A stretch of DNA of 64,000 nt from positions 74,130,851 through 74,194,850 of the forward strand of contig CM038471.1 of assembly GCA_021464415.1 (NCBI GenBank). Direction: 5' to 3'. Source of the stretch: Lonicera japonica (taxonomy: Eukaryota; Streptophyta; Magnoliopsida; Dipsacales; Caprifoliaceae). The notes below the pieces were generated by a model. It did not search any database. It had not been told where the DNA came from and saw only the letters and a program-made list of their open reading frames with translations. Shown here in pieces: positions 25,701-35,740 of this stretch; the stretch's first letter is position 1, and each line of letters begins with the position of its first letter. Both the position numbers and the translations under genes were made by a program.

Positions 25701-28700
25701 AGTGCTTTGTTGAATATTATAAACTATGTTCACAGAGTCCTAAGTACATAAGCATATATTAAACCACAAAGAAAGTCATAAATGTTTTGAAACAATATTA
25801 CACCTGGTTGCATTACCGTAAAAATCACAATGATATTTGAGCAAAAAGAGTGAAAAAAAATAATCTAAATTGCACATATGCTACCTTAATTTTGTGGCTA
25901 AACTAAGGGTTTGTTTGATAAAAAGTGGAACATGATTTGAAAAACAATTAAGTTCTACAAGAAGTTTAAAAACGAGATGAGTAATTCTATGACAAGTCCT
26001 CCATTTTTTCCTTTTTTTTTCACGGATTTTTTTCTTACCCGGTACTCAAAGAATTGGATTCTATAGAAAAACAAAAGAGTAACATAACATCTTGCCAAAT
26101 CACTCATCTCTTTTTCAAAGAAAAATTAGGAATTTTTTCAATCATTTTATAACTTTTTTATAAAACACCCCTTACATCTACATTATTTAGTCAAGACAAC
26201 TAGACAGGAAAGGGTTGAAAGACAGGAACTTTACTTACAAATGCAACGAACTAACAGTCTTTGCCCCTCTGCGAAGGGTTATGTCATATGTACGATCGCA
26301 AAGGTCTTGCAAAAATAATTCCAAAGCTTTAGCTGCATCAGTATTTCAGAAGAGTAAGTGACGAAAAGAAAATAATTGAACTCCGAAGGCTTAACAGTTA
26401 AATGATAACAACTCACAAACCAAAACAGGCACCGCCATTGCAATCTTCCCAACATCCTCATCAGCTTGCATAATCTTTTTAATGCGTGCCTGCCAATAAA
26501 TGCTACTATAAGATACCCGGAAAAAATGTCAAAATACCTCGTTCATTAAATATATATATATATATATTCATTATACTATTATAGTGATCATCTCCACCAA
26601 ATTTCATGAAAAAATTCATCCGCTTACCCCTCAAAATGTACACTCCTTATTTTTCTTGAAATAAGTACGGTCCTTAATTCATTAGAGGACCCGCTCCATG
26701 TGTGTATATATATAAACAGAAAAATGCATCAAAAAATTGTCATCTTTTCTCAATTTTATGCATGGATGCATTAACTCTCGTCTATGTGGGCTACAATACA
26801 TCTCATAAAATTGCTGAAAATTGTATGAACCACAGATTGGGGCTGTTCTAAATTAATAAGGATGAGCGCATTGACAGTCCTGCAGTAAAACCACCACTGA
26901 AAACTAGATGAAACTAAAAATATCCGCCGCTTTCACTCAAGAAAAATAAACAAATAATAAAGGGGGTAACACTTTATTTATCTAGTAATAAAGATTTGAG
27001 CTTGCTCAGTTTGCTTTAAGAGTGATTATTGAACAGTTATGAAGCACAGAAGCTTTTAAAGAGTCAACATGCAATTGGATTCCAATTCTGCCCAGGTTTA
27101 TTTTAATCTAATTATGGATTCTAGTAGGATTCTCGACGAATCGTTAAATTAACTGGCTCAACAGTAACTTTCAACACAAATTCCAACATCTAAAGCCAAG
27201 GTGTAACCACAACTACAAATTTTGAGGTCTATTTGAATGTTACAGATAAAGGGAGGAGGAACAAATTTCTCATGCAAAGAGAAAGAAAGATAAAATAGCC
27301 AAACTCAAGTGTGTTGAAGCTATTTACCTAATGTACACTAATTTTGGCAAGTAATAAGAACATTGACAATCTCCCTCCCTTCCTTGCTCCTCCTCAATCT
27401 TCAATGGACAATCTCTTTAATCACTTAGTGTTACATATCAATACTTAGATAAATGAAACTTAAGAGAGAGTAAGAAGAAGCTACAGTTTGAGCAAGTGCG
27501 CTAGCCTAGTCGGGAGAGGCACCCACTTGGATTTGGGAGAGATCCCAATGTTGAATCTCACCAACGATGGGTCTGAGGGGGGATTTTCGTTTTTGTAGTT
27601 AAAAGGATAGACATAGACCTTCCTTTCTAAAAACAAAGAAGAAACTACAGTTCTTTGTCAGTGGGTATAAACAAGATGAGGGTATTTTAGTCAAATAAAA
27701 AATATCAAAGGTAGATTACGACATTTGAAATAGAGAGAAAATATAATTTAAATGTTTTACAGGTTGAAGTTTTATTTCGCATTATTGATAGCAGGCAATG
27801 TCCGAAAATCCCTAAATTTTTCTTTTTCCTCCAAAAGCAAAGGCTCAAAAGAATGAAAACTGAGGTATGAATAATTTGGAGAAGTCAATGAACAATTACA
27901 AATAAACCAACAATCCCAAGCAATCCACAGTTCGCTGAGCCAGAAATTGAGCGGGAGAAACTTGTGCTGGCAGCCAAATAAACTAAAAGTCGCCTGTGCG
28001 AAGATAGCATAGGGCATTCTTTTTGAGAATGGGGGAGTATAAAACAAGTCCAATGGAGAAAAACAAATACGACTTTCTTGAGAAGAAATATTAGGAAGGA
28101 AGATACACTACTCATTGTTCTGTTATAAGCAACAGTATATTAAAGAGTAAAACGACCATGAAGATAGCCTACTATTACAGCTACAGCCTATCTTAATTGC
28201 ACAGCATGGATTATCTGCCATGCATAAAATCTCAACACTTTGAACATGAACGTAAATATGAACATATACTAAACATAGTCATACAGAGTAATTTTAAATA
28301 GCGCTCATAAATTATTAAGCAAGCTCCCCAAATATCACTACGTCAAAAAATATAACCAAAATACCCTCTTGCCAAAGTAAGCCCACGAAATCTTAACATT
28401 AATAGTAAGACATGTCATAAGATTAGGGCTAAAGGTACTTAATCATAAAACTAGTCATAAGTCAAATAACCTCCAAACCCTAAACCATAATCACAATTCA
28501 AAAGTGAAAACTTAACTGTGTTAAGCTCATTCCTCGTAACATCAATTCCCCCTCCAAATCACCAATAATTCACTCAAATTCCCCTCTTTCCGTATAAGAA
28601 ACCAAAAACCCTAGTCAAAACAACACCTACAAGTACCAATTCACTAAAAAAAAATCAAAATCTAGTAACAAGCCCCAAAACAAAACCCTAACATCAAATT

Positions 28701-28849
28701 AACTAACAGTACTGAAGAACAAAGAAGCAATTACACAGAATAATACTAAAATAATATACGAAAACATTAAAATTACAGAACAATAGCGACAAATTCAGAA
28801 CGAGAGAAAAACTTACAGCAGGAAAACGAGTATCGAGCTTCTTCCTCAT
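10225..28849 (-). CDS. NC2alpha (DRAP1): NC2-alpha / DRAP1 (Dr1-associated corepressor, NF-YC11-like), six exons over 18.6 kb
   Basis: This is the histone-fold subunit that pairs with Dr1 (NC2-beta), binds TBP on DNA and represses or remodels preinitiation complexes in the nucleus. Minus-strand exons are 28849-28817, 26489-26417, 26332-26239, 18530-18414, 18289-18232 and 10734-10225. All junctions are GT..AG and every phase matches, giving 294 residues; the Arabidopsis protein is about the same length. The start [11 protein letters not shown], the histone-fold segments [30 protein letters not shown] and [16 protein letters not shown], an RG-repeat tract (about 135-152), an FDLN motif (217-220) and the acidic end [11 protein letters not shown] all fit the family. 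Introns are about 2.3 kb, 84 bp, 7.7 kb, 124 bp and 7.5 kb. The long ones are full of transposons, but the reading frame is intact. Confidence 0.93.
10950..11347. mobile_element. Tourist-like (PIF/Harbinger) MITE in NC2-alpha intron 5
   Basis: Terminal inverted repeats GGCCATCTCCAATGG and CCATTGGAGATGGCC are flanked on both sides by TAA, the 3-bp TSD typical of PIF/Harbinger elements. The element is 398 bp and non-coding. Confidence 0.85.
11645..12137. mobile_element. Putative non-autonomous TIR element in intron 5
   Basis: The left end TAGGGCCGTTAATGGATC is an imperfect inverse of the right end ATCCATTGACAAGCCTA. The interior is rich in variants of AATCCAATCC/GGATTGGAT. There is no coding capacity and the superfamily is not assigned. 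Confidence 0.42.
12150..12370. repeat. Internally repetitive, possibly Stowaway-derived stretch
   Basis: The phrase ACATAATCAATG with nearby ACCAAATCTCAAGA occurs twice, and TCAACCATTGATTA inverts TAATCAATGGTTGA. The right end GGGACAGAGGGAGT resembles a Stowaway MITE end, but a matching left end is not preserved. Confidence 0.35.
13260..14450 (-). pseudogene. LINE C-terminal region with RVT zinc-binding domain
   Basis: The 396-codon stretch begins with FLWEG, passes GGLGIGNL and KFWLDRW, and contains the zinc-binding module [19 protein letters not shown] followed by CIWRERN. This is the usual C-terminal part of plant L1 ORF2. It is separated from the RT part by a frameshift and a stop. Confidence 0.88.
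14557..15315 (-). pseudogene. LINE reverse transcriptase fragment
   Basis: The 252-codon open stretch shows RT motifs [28 protein letters not shown] and the active-site box FADD in [10 protein letters not shown], followed by SYLGLPLG. It ends where a frameshift leaves the coding frame. The LINE reading frame continues upstream of 15315 to about 15400. Confidence 0.9.
15426..16639. other. Intron 5 sequence without recognised features
   Basis: No exon, repeat or transposon boundary could be supported in this stretch. Confidence 0.5.
16640..17790 (+). mobile_element. Decayed LINE 3' fragment with an internal tandem duplication
   Basis: The fragment lies opposite to the NC2-alpha sense. Broken frames encode [13 protein letters not shown], then [20 protein letters not shown] (twice), a zinc-binding segment with CLLCGA and later [13 protein letters not shown], and [11 protein letters not shown]. 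These are landmarks of plant L1 ORF2 C-termini. A segment of about 194 bp is duplicated in tandem (starts 16787 and 16981), with diverged copies. Stops and frameshifts are frequent. Confidence 0.8.
18232..18530 (-). CDS. NC2alpha (DRAP1): NC2-alpha exons 4 and 5 with a 124-bp intron
   Basis: Exon 4 (18530-18414) follows AATGCAG and encodes [17 protein letters not shown] and [16 protein letters not shown], the end of the histone fold. Exon 5 (18289-18232) encodes [13 protein letters not shown]. The donors are AG|GTTAGA and CTG|GTATGA. Phase 2 into exon 4, phase 2 into exon 5 and phase 0 into exon 6 are all consistent. Confidence 0.92.
18954..19129 (+). repeat. Copia 5' LTR
   Basis: The 176-bp LTR starts TATTGATAATTC and ends AAATTATCA. 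Against the 3' LTR it shows four substitutions and one 9-bp length difference. Its TATA position reads CTAGATAAGG, where the 3' LTR has CTATATAAGG. Confidence 0.93.
19643..20791 (+). pseudogene. Copia gag region
   Basis: 382 codons. The Gag core carries [17 protein letters not shown] and [20 protein letters not shown] zinc-knuckle-like [19 protein letters not shown] lies near residue 280. The frame ends in TGA exactly before the protease motif ILDSGATDH, where the family normally continues into pol. The stop is therefore a break rather than a normal gag end. A second Met six codons in (MVDAS) could be the true start. Confidence 0.88.
20792..24151 (+). pseudogene. Copia pol region (protease, integrase, RT, RNase H)
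   Basis: The region continues in the gag frame. In order it shows the protease DSGA motif; an integrase zinc region ([12 protein letters not shown] and CESCELAKH) with core residues in FIDDHTR and RSDNGKEF; reverse transcriptase with [20 protein letters not shown] and the active site YVDDMILTG; and RNase H with [20 protein letters not shown] and YCDNNAA. Two stops interrupt it, before the integrase and inside it. The last 793 codons (21770-24151) are open. Confidence 0.92.
24159..24325 (+). repeat. Copia 3' LTR
   Basis: The 167-bp LTR starts right after the polypurine tract. It keeps TATATAA inside CCTATATAAGG, so promoter activity toward the flanking intron is conceivable. Confidence 0.93.
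24326..26238. other. Rest of NC2-alpha intron 3, with retroelement tails and a G20 tract
   Basis: Stretches at about 24890-24980 and 25370-25450 resemble LINE 3' ends (for example TTTGTATCTTGATTTATTAA, and TTTCTGATCAAAAGA just before AT-rich DNA), but without coding support. A run of exactly 20 G is seen at 25211-25230. No exon was found. Confidence 0.4.
26239..26489 (-). CDS. NC2alpha (DRAP1): NC2-alpha exons 2 and 3 with an 84-bp intron
   Basis: Exon 2 (26489-26417) encodes [20 protein letters not shown] and ends at donor T|GTGAGT. Exon 3 (26332-26239) follows GATGCAG, completes a split Ser codon and encodes [19 protein letters not shown] to SSLH, ending TT|GTAAGT. Together with exon 4 they form the histone fold. 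Confidence 0.93.
26520..26690. repeat. Copy of a dispersed AAATTTGGTGG-type foldback repeat
   Basis: The block GATCATCTCCACCAAATTTC and its neighbourhood recur in direct or inverted form at 39790-40100 and 63648-64000. It sits in NC2-alpha intron 1 next to a TA microsatellite. Confidence 0.4.
27489..27637 (+). mobile_element. tRNA-derived SINE in NC2-alpha intron 1
   Basis: The 149-bp element has a box-A-like TAGCCTAGTCGGG and a box-B-like GTTGAATCTC, separated by the spacing seen in tRNA-derived SINEs. It is flanked by a 15-bp TSD, GAAGAAGCTACAGTT (27474-27488) and GAAGAAACTACAGTT (27638-27652), with one mismatch. Confidence 0.8.
28817..28849 (-). CDS. NC2alpha (DRAP1): NC2-alpha exon 1 (start codon, 11 codons)
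   Basis: The ATG opens the invariant N-terminus [11 protein letters not shown] and is followed directly by donor GTAAGT. At 33 nt it is far too short for ORF finding and was recognised from the family sequence. The preceding A/T-rich pyrimidine stretch (28850 to about 29000) is the likely 5' UTR and promoter. Confidence 0.93.
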
Positions 28850-29251
28850 GGTGTCTTCGTTGAAAACTAGAGAGTAGAGAAAGGATAAATTGAAAAAAGA
28901 AAAAGGGGAATTATAGAAGAAAATCTAAGCTGAAAAGTTCCAAAAGAGAATAATTGTTCTAATCATCATCATCATCATATCATATATATATAATAAATAT
29001 AATTATTGATAGAGAAATCTTCATTTTCTTTCAGATCCTATAGAGGAAAAATTGGCTCGAAAACATGGCAGTGAGTTTTGAGGGAGAGAATAAAAATAAG
29101 ATTTTTATCCAAAAAAAAAACAAAAAAAACTAGATAGTGGGACAGGCCTGTTACGCTTAATTTGAGACAACCCATTCATGATATGACACCTGTCCGTAGA
29201 ATTGTATGGGGGTGTATATTATTTAATGAAAAAGTAAAGGGAATTTTTAAG

Positions 29252-30251
29252 GTTGCCCCTTATTATTAATTCAAAACTCAACTTACCTCGCTGTTTTACT
29301 AATTCTTTGAATTATTTCTGCGATTTGATGGAATGCTAACATCGTCAATTTCTTAATTTCTTGGACCGAATTACCCCTTTGTTTACTATTCATCAGCATT
29401 TTCTTCTTCTTCTTCAATAAACCTAATAATAAACCTAATTTCGAAATCCAAAATTGTTTCTATTAGTAAACCAATTTACAAATTTATAAATCGTTTACTA
29501 TTCATCTTCTTCTTCAAATGTGAAATAAAAAAAATGGGTTTACTATTCATCATCTTCTTCAAATCCAAAATGAGTTTACTAATTTCGAAATCCAAAATTA
29601 TTTATATTAGTAAACCCGATTTACAAATCCAAAAGTTGTTTGTTATTTATCTTCTTCTTCAAATGTGAAATACAAAAATGAGTTTACTATTCATCTTCTT
29701 TTTTAAAGATGAATCCAAAACCATTTTCAACAATAAACCCATTTTTATACCTAATTTCGAAATCCAAAATTGTTTATATTAGTAAACCCATTTTCATACC
29801 CAATTTACAAATCCAAATCCGTTTACTATTCATCTTCTTTTTCAAAAATGGGTTCACTATTCACCTTTTTTGTAAAATCGTTTCTAAAATCGTTTTCAAA
29901 ATTAGATCCCCAAATCAACTAATTTTAGAGAGAGAAAGTAAAAACTAATTTTGAATATAATTACGAAATGGTTTTAAAATTAGAGAGAAAAAGTTGTTGG
30001 GTTTGATATAATTACGAAATGGGTTTCTTGAATGTTGAGATAGAGAAGAAATGAGGGAGGAAGATGAAGAAATGAAATTAGGGTTCTTGAATAATCATTG
30101 AGGGAGGAAGATGATGAACAGTAAGGGCAAAATGGTCAAAGGGATAGAAAATAGGACGGTGTTAGCATTCTGTCAAATCACAGGGGGGTAATTCAAAGGA
30201 TTAGTAAAACAGGAGGTAAGTTAAGTTTTGAATTAATAATATGGGGCAAAC
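29252..30251. mobile_element. Non-autonomous TIR element with internal repeats
   Basis: Inverted ends of about 100 bp: GTTGCCCCTTATTATTAATT on the left and the inverse of AATTAATAATATGGGGCAAAC on the right, continuing through CTTACCTC, TTTTACTAAT and GGAATGCTAACA. The interior repeats blocks of TTTACTATTCATCTTCTTC and AAATCCAAAATTGTTTATAT. No protein is encoded. MULE-like by TIR length; no exact TSD was found. Confidence 0.68.
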
Positions 30252-30274
30252 TAAAAAAATATCAAAAATAAAAT

Positions 30275-31545
30275 ATCAAAATGACCATTCAACTATACAC
30301 TGAGTTTTAATTTAACCACTCATTTTTTTCTCTCTTAATTTATCCCTCAAACTTATAAGCTTGTTTCAATCTCATACTTTTGTCCAAATTACACCGTTAA
30401 ATTAAAAAAATGTACAAATTCTCAAAATGGCCATTCAACTATATTTCGAGTTTCAATTTACCTACTCAAATCTAAAAAGAAAAAGCCTAGTTAATTAATT
30501 GTTTATCATCATCATTAACATCTTCCTCACTCACTCAATCTCTTAGCACTCCTAAACCCATTTCTCTCTCTCATAAACCACCAACAAATCAACTTTCTCT
30601 TACCTCTATTGCCATTATCACCACTTTCCTTATCTCCCGTGCCTCGTTTTCACACTCCATCTCTTCTTCGGCACCACACTACCTCGCACCGCCACTAAAC
30701 CCTTTTCTCTCCCAAGTGTAGGCCTCGTCGGCAAAATTCACCCCCGCACAATTGGCAACGTCACCGATCTTTGTGTGCTTAGTCTCCATTCCAATAAACT
30801 CTCTTGCTAGATCCCCTCCGGTTTTTCTAACCTTAAATCCGTGCGAAGTATTTATTTGTAGGACACGAGTTCTCAGGCGATTTCCCCGCTAGTCTCTGGC
30901 GAATCATTTATTGCTTAACCTTTGGTGGATTTCAATGTATCCAACGATCGTCGCAACGGTTCAATTCCAATAATCATTTTTGAAAAAAAATGATCCCCAA
31001 ATCCATTAATTAAAAAAATAATCATTTTTGTATAACTCGAAAATCTATTGACAATGGTGGTGCGGCAGTGAATCCAGTGGTAGTGTTGTGTTGATTGTGC
31101 GGAATATGGTGTATAGAAGTGCGATGGTGCAAGGTGGCGTGGGGCCGAAAAAAGGGGAGAAGGTGAAAACAAGGCACCGAAGACAAAGAAAGTGGTGAAA
31201 ATGACAATAGGGGTGAGAGAAAGGTTGATTTGTTAGTGGCTTATGAGAGAGACATGGGTTTAGTGCTGTTGAGAGAGAGAGAGTGAGGAAAATGTTAATA
31301 ATGACGATGAACAATTAATTAACTAGTTTTTTTTTTCTTTTTTGGATTTAAGTGGGTAAATTAAAACTTGAAGTATAATTGAATGCATTTTGAGAATTTA
31401 CTCATTTTTTTAAGTTAACGGTGCAATTTGGACGGAAGTACGAGATTAAAACGAGTTTATAAGTTTGAGGGGTAAATTAAGAGAAAAAAAAGATGAGTGG
31501 ATAAATTGAAACTCGGTGTATAGTTGAATGGCCATTTTTGTAATT
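30275..31545. mobile_element. Pack-MULE-like element with about 350-400-bp TIRs
   Basis: The left arm (from about 30275) and the inverse of the right arm (to about 31545) match through ATGGCCATTCAACTATACAC-like ends, CTCAAACTTATAA, CCAAATTACACCGTTAA, CTAGTTAATTAATTG and on to ACAAATCAAC. The central part, outside the arms, encodes a broken LRR segment. Very long TIRs plus an internal host-gene fragment fit a Pack-MULE, but the TSD could not be fixed. Confidence 0.72.
30718..30969 (+). pseudogene. Captured LRR receptor-like-kinase fragment
   Basis: One frame reads VGLVGKIHPRTIGNVTDL, then VLSLHSNKLS, IPSGFSNLKS and VDFNVSNDRRNGSIP. These are LRR repeat phrases typical of RLK902/PRK-type (probably inactive) plant receptor kinases. 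Three in-frame stops and an internal frame disturbance show it is not translated as such. No kinase domain is present. Confidence 0.7.
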
Positions 31546-32425
31546 TACTCCTAATGAAAATTCTAGATACACAATTTTTTTTTAACTTAAACTAACCCCC
31601 AAAAGTATAATAATATTTCAATTTTCCCATATCTCTTCACTCAAACTTATACGCAAATAAAAAAATAAAACCCCAAATTAAATAGTTACATGTATTATAT
31701 TATATTTTAAGGCTATTTATGAGTAAAATATTAAAGTATTTATACATAAATTTTGGGTATTTTTTTCTAATTTTTTAAAAGATTGAACATATTGTCGATT
31801 TTCTTCACTTATAATAAATCGTTGACGAGATGCCAAATTTAATTTGATATTTCGAAAACTTGTTGAATATGAGATACATAGTTGGTACAATAAATTGGAG
31901 ACGATTTGCCATATCAAACCGTTTTTCATCTTAACTACACTATTAGTATGATTTTTCATCTTATCGATTAGTTCGTTATCGATCATTCTTGGTACCGATA
32001 CTGATACCAATATGAAGTATATATATACTCGATTTTAAAAGAATGGCCCATCAATTTTTTTTATGTACCAAATAGTTTAAAATTTTAATGTACAATAGTA
32101 AAGTTAAATAGTTATTACTTCATATTTTTAATCATATACTAATTTTAACATATCAATCGTCAAGAAAAAGTATTTATGAGTCTAATTTTAATTATATACT
32201 CATTTCATCATACGCAAAATTGAAATGTAAAGAGAGATATTTTACTATTAAGTTGTTTTTTTTTTATGTCCCCCCCATCATATAGTTAAACTTAATGGGT
32301 AAAGAGTATTAACAACAATCACTAAAAAATGAGATAAGCTAAACGAAATGGCACATAGTAACAAAATCACCCATTATTACAACCTATATTTGCTAATTAA
32401 CAAAATGCTTTAGAAAAGATAAGAT
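31546..32425. other. AT-rich intergenic DNA
   Basis: No gene or bounded repeat was recognised. Confidence 0.5.
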
Positions 32426-32430
32426 GACTA

Positions 32431-32993
32431 TGTTGAAGAATAGCAAGATCCCACATCGTAAAATATAAGAGAAAAACATGTAACTAAATAATAAGTGGTT
32501 CACCTTTAATATCACCGAGGCCTTTTGAGTTAAAAAACCCTGCACCTAGTGATAAGTGGTTAAGTCGGGGACAGTATCGGTGATGGTTGTGAACCATATC
32601 AAGCTCAAATTCTACATGGTATCAGAGGGAGGTTCTATTCCGATTCACGTCCTTGGCCCGGTTGGGTTATGAATACTGGGCCTTCGAAAAAGATGGCGTT
32701 GGCCCGAGCCTTCGAAAAGAGTGGCGTTGGCTCCCGAATTTACTGGTTCCCGATGTGGGAATTGGGTTACCCGTGCGATCCGATATCGGGTTGCACGTGA
32801 AGGGGCGTGTTGAAGAATAGCAAGATCCTACATTATAAAATATAAGAGAAAAACATGTAACTAAATAATAAGTGGTTCACCTTTAATATCACCGAGGCCT
32901 TTTGAGTTAAAAAACCCCGCACCTAGTGATAGGTGGTTAAGTCGGGGACCATATCGGTGATGGTAGTGAACCATATCAAGCTCAAATTCTACA
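32431..32993. mobile_element. TRIM (miniature LTR retrotransposon)
   Basis: Two 186-bp LTRs (32431-32616 and 32808-32993) start TGTTGAAGAATAGC and end AATTCTACA, with eight substitutions between them. Directly after the left LTR is the primer-binding site TGGTATCAGAG; before the right LTR is the purine stretch GAAGGGGCG. The TSD GACTA is perfect (32426-32430 and 32994-32998). The 191-bp interior is non-coding, so it depends on another element. Confidence 0.95.
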
Positions 32994-32998
32994 GACTA

Positions 32999-34878
32999 TT
33001 ATATTCTTCTTGCTGTATTATTAAAAGTGTAAAAAAAAATCATTCATTTCGAATAATGATTTTTTTTTTAAAGTATGTGTTTGGGGAATATTAATGCAAA
33101 TTGGTGATTTTAATATCAAAATAATATTGTCAAAGGTCAACTACCAATTCTATCGGATAAAAAGAGATTTTTGGAATAATTATTAAAGCATATATGGAAG
33201 AAGCCTCTAAAATTTCCAAAAAATACATGGGGCATGACTAGAGTTTGGAGTCTAGCGAAATACGAATGTTTTGGTAATGAAAATATATCATATATTACAA
33301 TTATATTTTTAGATTTTAATATGCATGTAAAATCTCTTTTGTAGTATCCTATATATTTGCGAGCCAGCTAACATAAAATTGGGGGGGTTGTAATGCTACG
33401 TCAAATGATTGTTTATACAGGAAGTTCAATTAGTTGCGGGTGTAAGAGCATCTCTATCGATCTCTCTCCACAACGGAAGAATTTAGATGGACAAAATTTG
33501 GCTTGTAGGGTAGAGAACGACTAAATTTATTATTATTTTAAATTTTATCCTATATGAATATGGATCGATCGTATAAGGCATACAAATGTGCTAGATTCCT
33601 ATCAAACTAAAAAAAAACTATACAAATTTGGCTCATTCATATGGAAATTGATTGATTATATTATCTATTTTTTTTAACTCATATGTGTGAGATGAGTGAC
33701 AAAACTTTTAAAAAAATTATAAAAGAAGCCATATGAGGGTGGCAGCCTCGTATGGTTGAAAAAGTGCCCCCCCCCCCCCCCCCCCTTTTTAGTCACAAAC
33801 CTTAAAAAAAATGCCAAAACAATTCATACAATTGCTCTTCAATCGTATGGCATTAATTTTTTTTTTTTTTTAAAAAAGCTCATACGAATGTGAAACGTTC
33901 GTATGAATAAAAAATTTACCATTTCCTGTGTGCAGATTTTGAAATTTAGAAAGTAATGGCTAAATTTACCCTAAATTTTAAAGTATCCGGTGTGGATGCT
34001 CTAATAATTATGCCCGTAACAGTATTACACTGACACAAATGCTATGCGGATCATCGATCAACTGATAATTCTTACAAATTACCAAATACACTAAGTTATA
34101 TATACAAACCAAATGAATTTATAGGTTATTAGCGTAGGGATATATTCTATGTGTGTGTAATAAGATATATACTTAATAATTCTTTAAAACATATAATCTA
34201 TATTTGACATGTCGGATTAGAAGGTGAGGTATAATTAAATATTTATATCATATGTTGTTCGCAACTTCGGATTAGATAAATTACTATATAAATTAACTTG
34301 ACTTGAGGCTTATCCCTCAAAACACCTTATTAAATCTGGCCTTTTATATATTATCTGATATGTTTATCCAATATTTTATATTCTATGTGGTATTTTTATT
34401 CGGCACGCCAAACGAGCTATAATGATATTTGGTTAGGAGATAATTAAAAGTGTTTCCAAGTTCAAAGTCATAAGTTCAATTCTTTTTATAAATATTCATC
34501 TATGAATATCCATATCGATTGATAAAAGAAGAAGAATATAGTATATCACTTTTAGAAAAATAATACACTAATTTTAAATTGAGTTACTCCATGCATTCAA
34601 ATTGAGAGTATTGCTTTAACTTTTGTAATTTTTAATAATACACTAATTTCCACATAAACTAAAAGTAATCTATTATAGCGATATAGATTATATTAATTAA
34701 TTATGTCTCAAAAAGAATATGAGACATGCATGCAGCATGCATGTGATTTATGTCGTTTTGAAAAATAAGAAAAGGAAAGCTATAAATTTAAGATAGAATC
34801 ATTCTAATTTAGAAAGTTTGGGGTGATGTCTTTTGATAGCTCTTCGATCTCTGTCCCGGGATGTTGTCCCTTTTTTTT
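32999..34878. other. Intergenic DNA with a long C tract
   Basis: No gene is supported. A run of about 19 C starts near 33767. Short TTCGTATG/CATACGA-type inverted words occur at 33720-33910, suggesting a decayed foldback element. Confidence 0.45.
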
Positions 34879-35131
34879 GGGTGGTGATGTTGGCACCCCC
34901 AAAATTTCTTGAAAACACTCCCACTTTTCATTCGGTCCTTAACAACCGAATAACGTATACGTTATTCGGTTGTTAAGGACCGAATATAAACTTGCAAAAA
35001 TTTGAAAAAACTTGAAAATGCCTTACTCGGTTGTCAAGAACCGAATATATAGACCTATATTCGGTCCTCAACAACCGAATAATAGACACTTTACTCGGTT
35101 GCGAATGACCGAATGACCCAACATTACCACC
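34879..35131. mobile_element. hAT-type MITE, copy 1 (right end damaged)
   Basis: The same family as 59938-60223. It starts GGGTGGTGATGTTGGCACCC; the right end has lost about 30 bp and reads CAACATTACCACC. It is flanked by T8 on both sides, compatible with an 8-bp TSD in a T tract. It contains a perfect 56-bp palindrome centred on ACGTATACGT and further ATTCGGT/ACCGAAT hairpin arms. Confidence 0.8.
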
Positions 35132-35740
35132 TTTTTTTTTCTTTTTCTAAATTATCCTTATTTTCCGTTCACGGGGTTATGAATAGCAAAAAATAAATAA
35201 AAGTAACACTACATGTCATATTCATTATACAATTAATTTGCACAAAATGCTACTTTTTTTTTATTTCTAAAAATAAAAGTACCTTAATCTGTAACTGCTT
35301 AGATGGTAAGTAACAACAAACACTAATCTATTCTTTCCAAACCTGCGTAGGTTGACGTTAAACTGTAACTCCTTTCCAATTTACTTAGTCTTTCTTGTTT
35401 CATATTTATCCTAGATTTGCTTTTAGGTCCCACTTGTGCTTCAATTTACTATTTATAAAAAAAATTAAATTATTTAATAATGCCTCAAATCAATGACTAT
35501 TTCTGGTTTTCTCTCTAAAAGAAATAAAATTATTTAATTCAATAGTTTTTCTATTATATATAGTAATGTTTGTAATTACAAATGAACTAATTAATATTAA
35601 AAAAAAATGAGTTAATATTTAAAAATGTTAGACAATTAACAATTGATTTTAAAAAATAAACTTAAATAATATGTAAGTTTGTATTATAAAATTTCAAGTT
35701 GGTATATGGCATAATTTTATCGAAATATAATTTATCAATT
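35132..35740. other. AT-rich intergenic DNA
   Basis: Nothing recognisable beyond low-complexity A/T stretches. Confidence 0.5.

Noticed and set aside
27772..28115. Overlapping minus-strand ORFs (93 and 76 codons)
   Set aside because: They lie in NC2-alpha intron 1, lack family signatures and are not joined by phase-compatible splice sites to the neighbouring exons.
32431..32616. 5S-rRNA-like sequence in the TRIM LTR (Cassandra type)
   Set aside because: GGTTAAGTCGGGGAC resembles part of a 5S promoter only superficially; the internal control region is not conserved.
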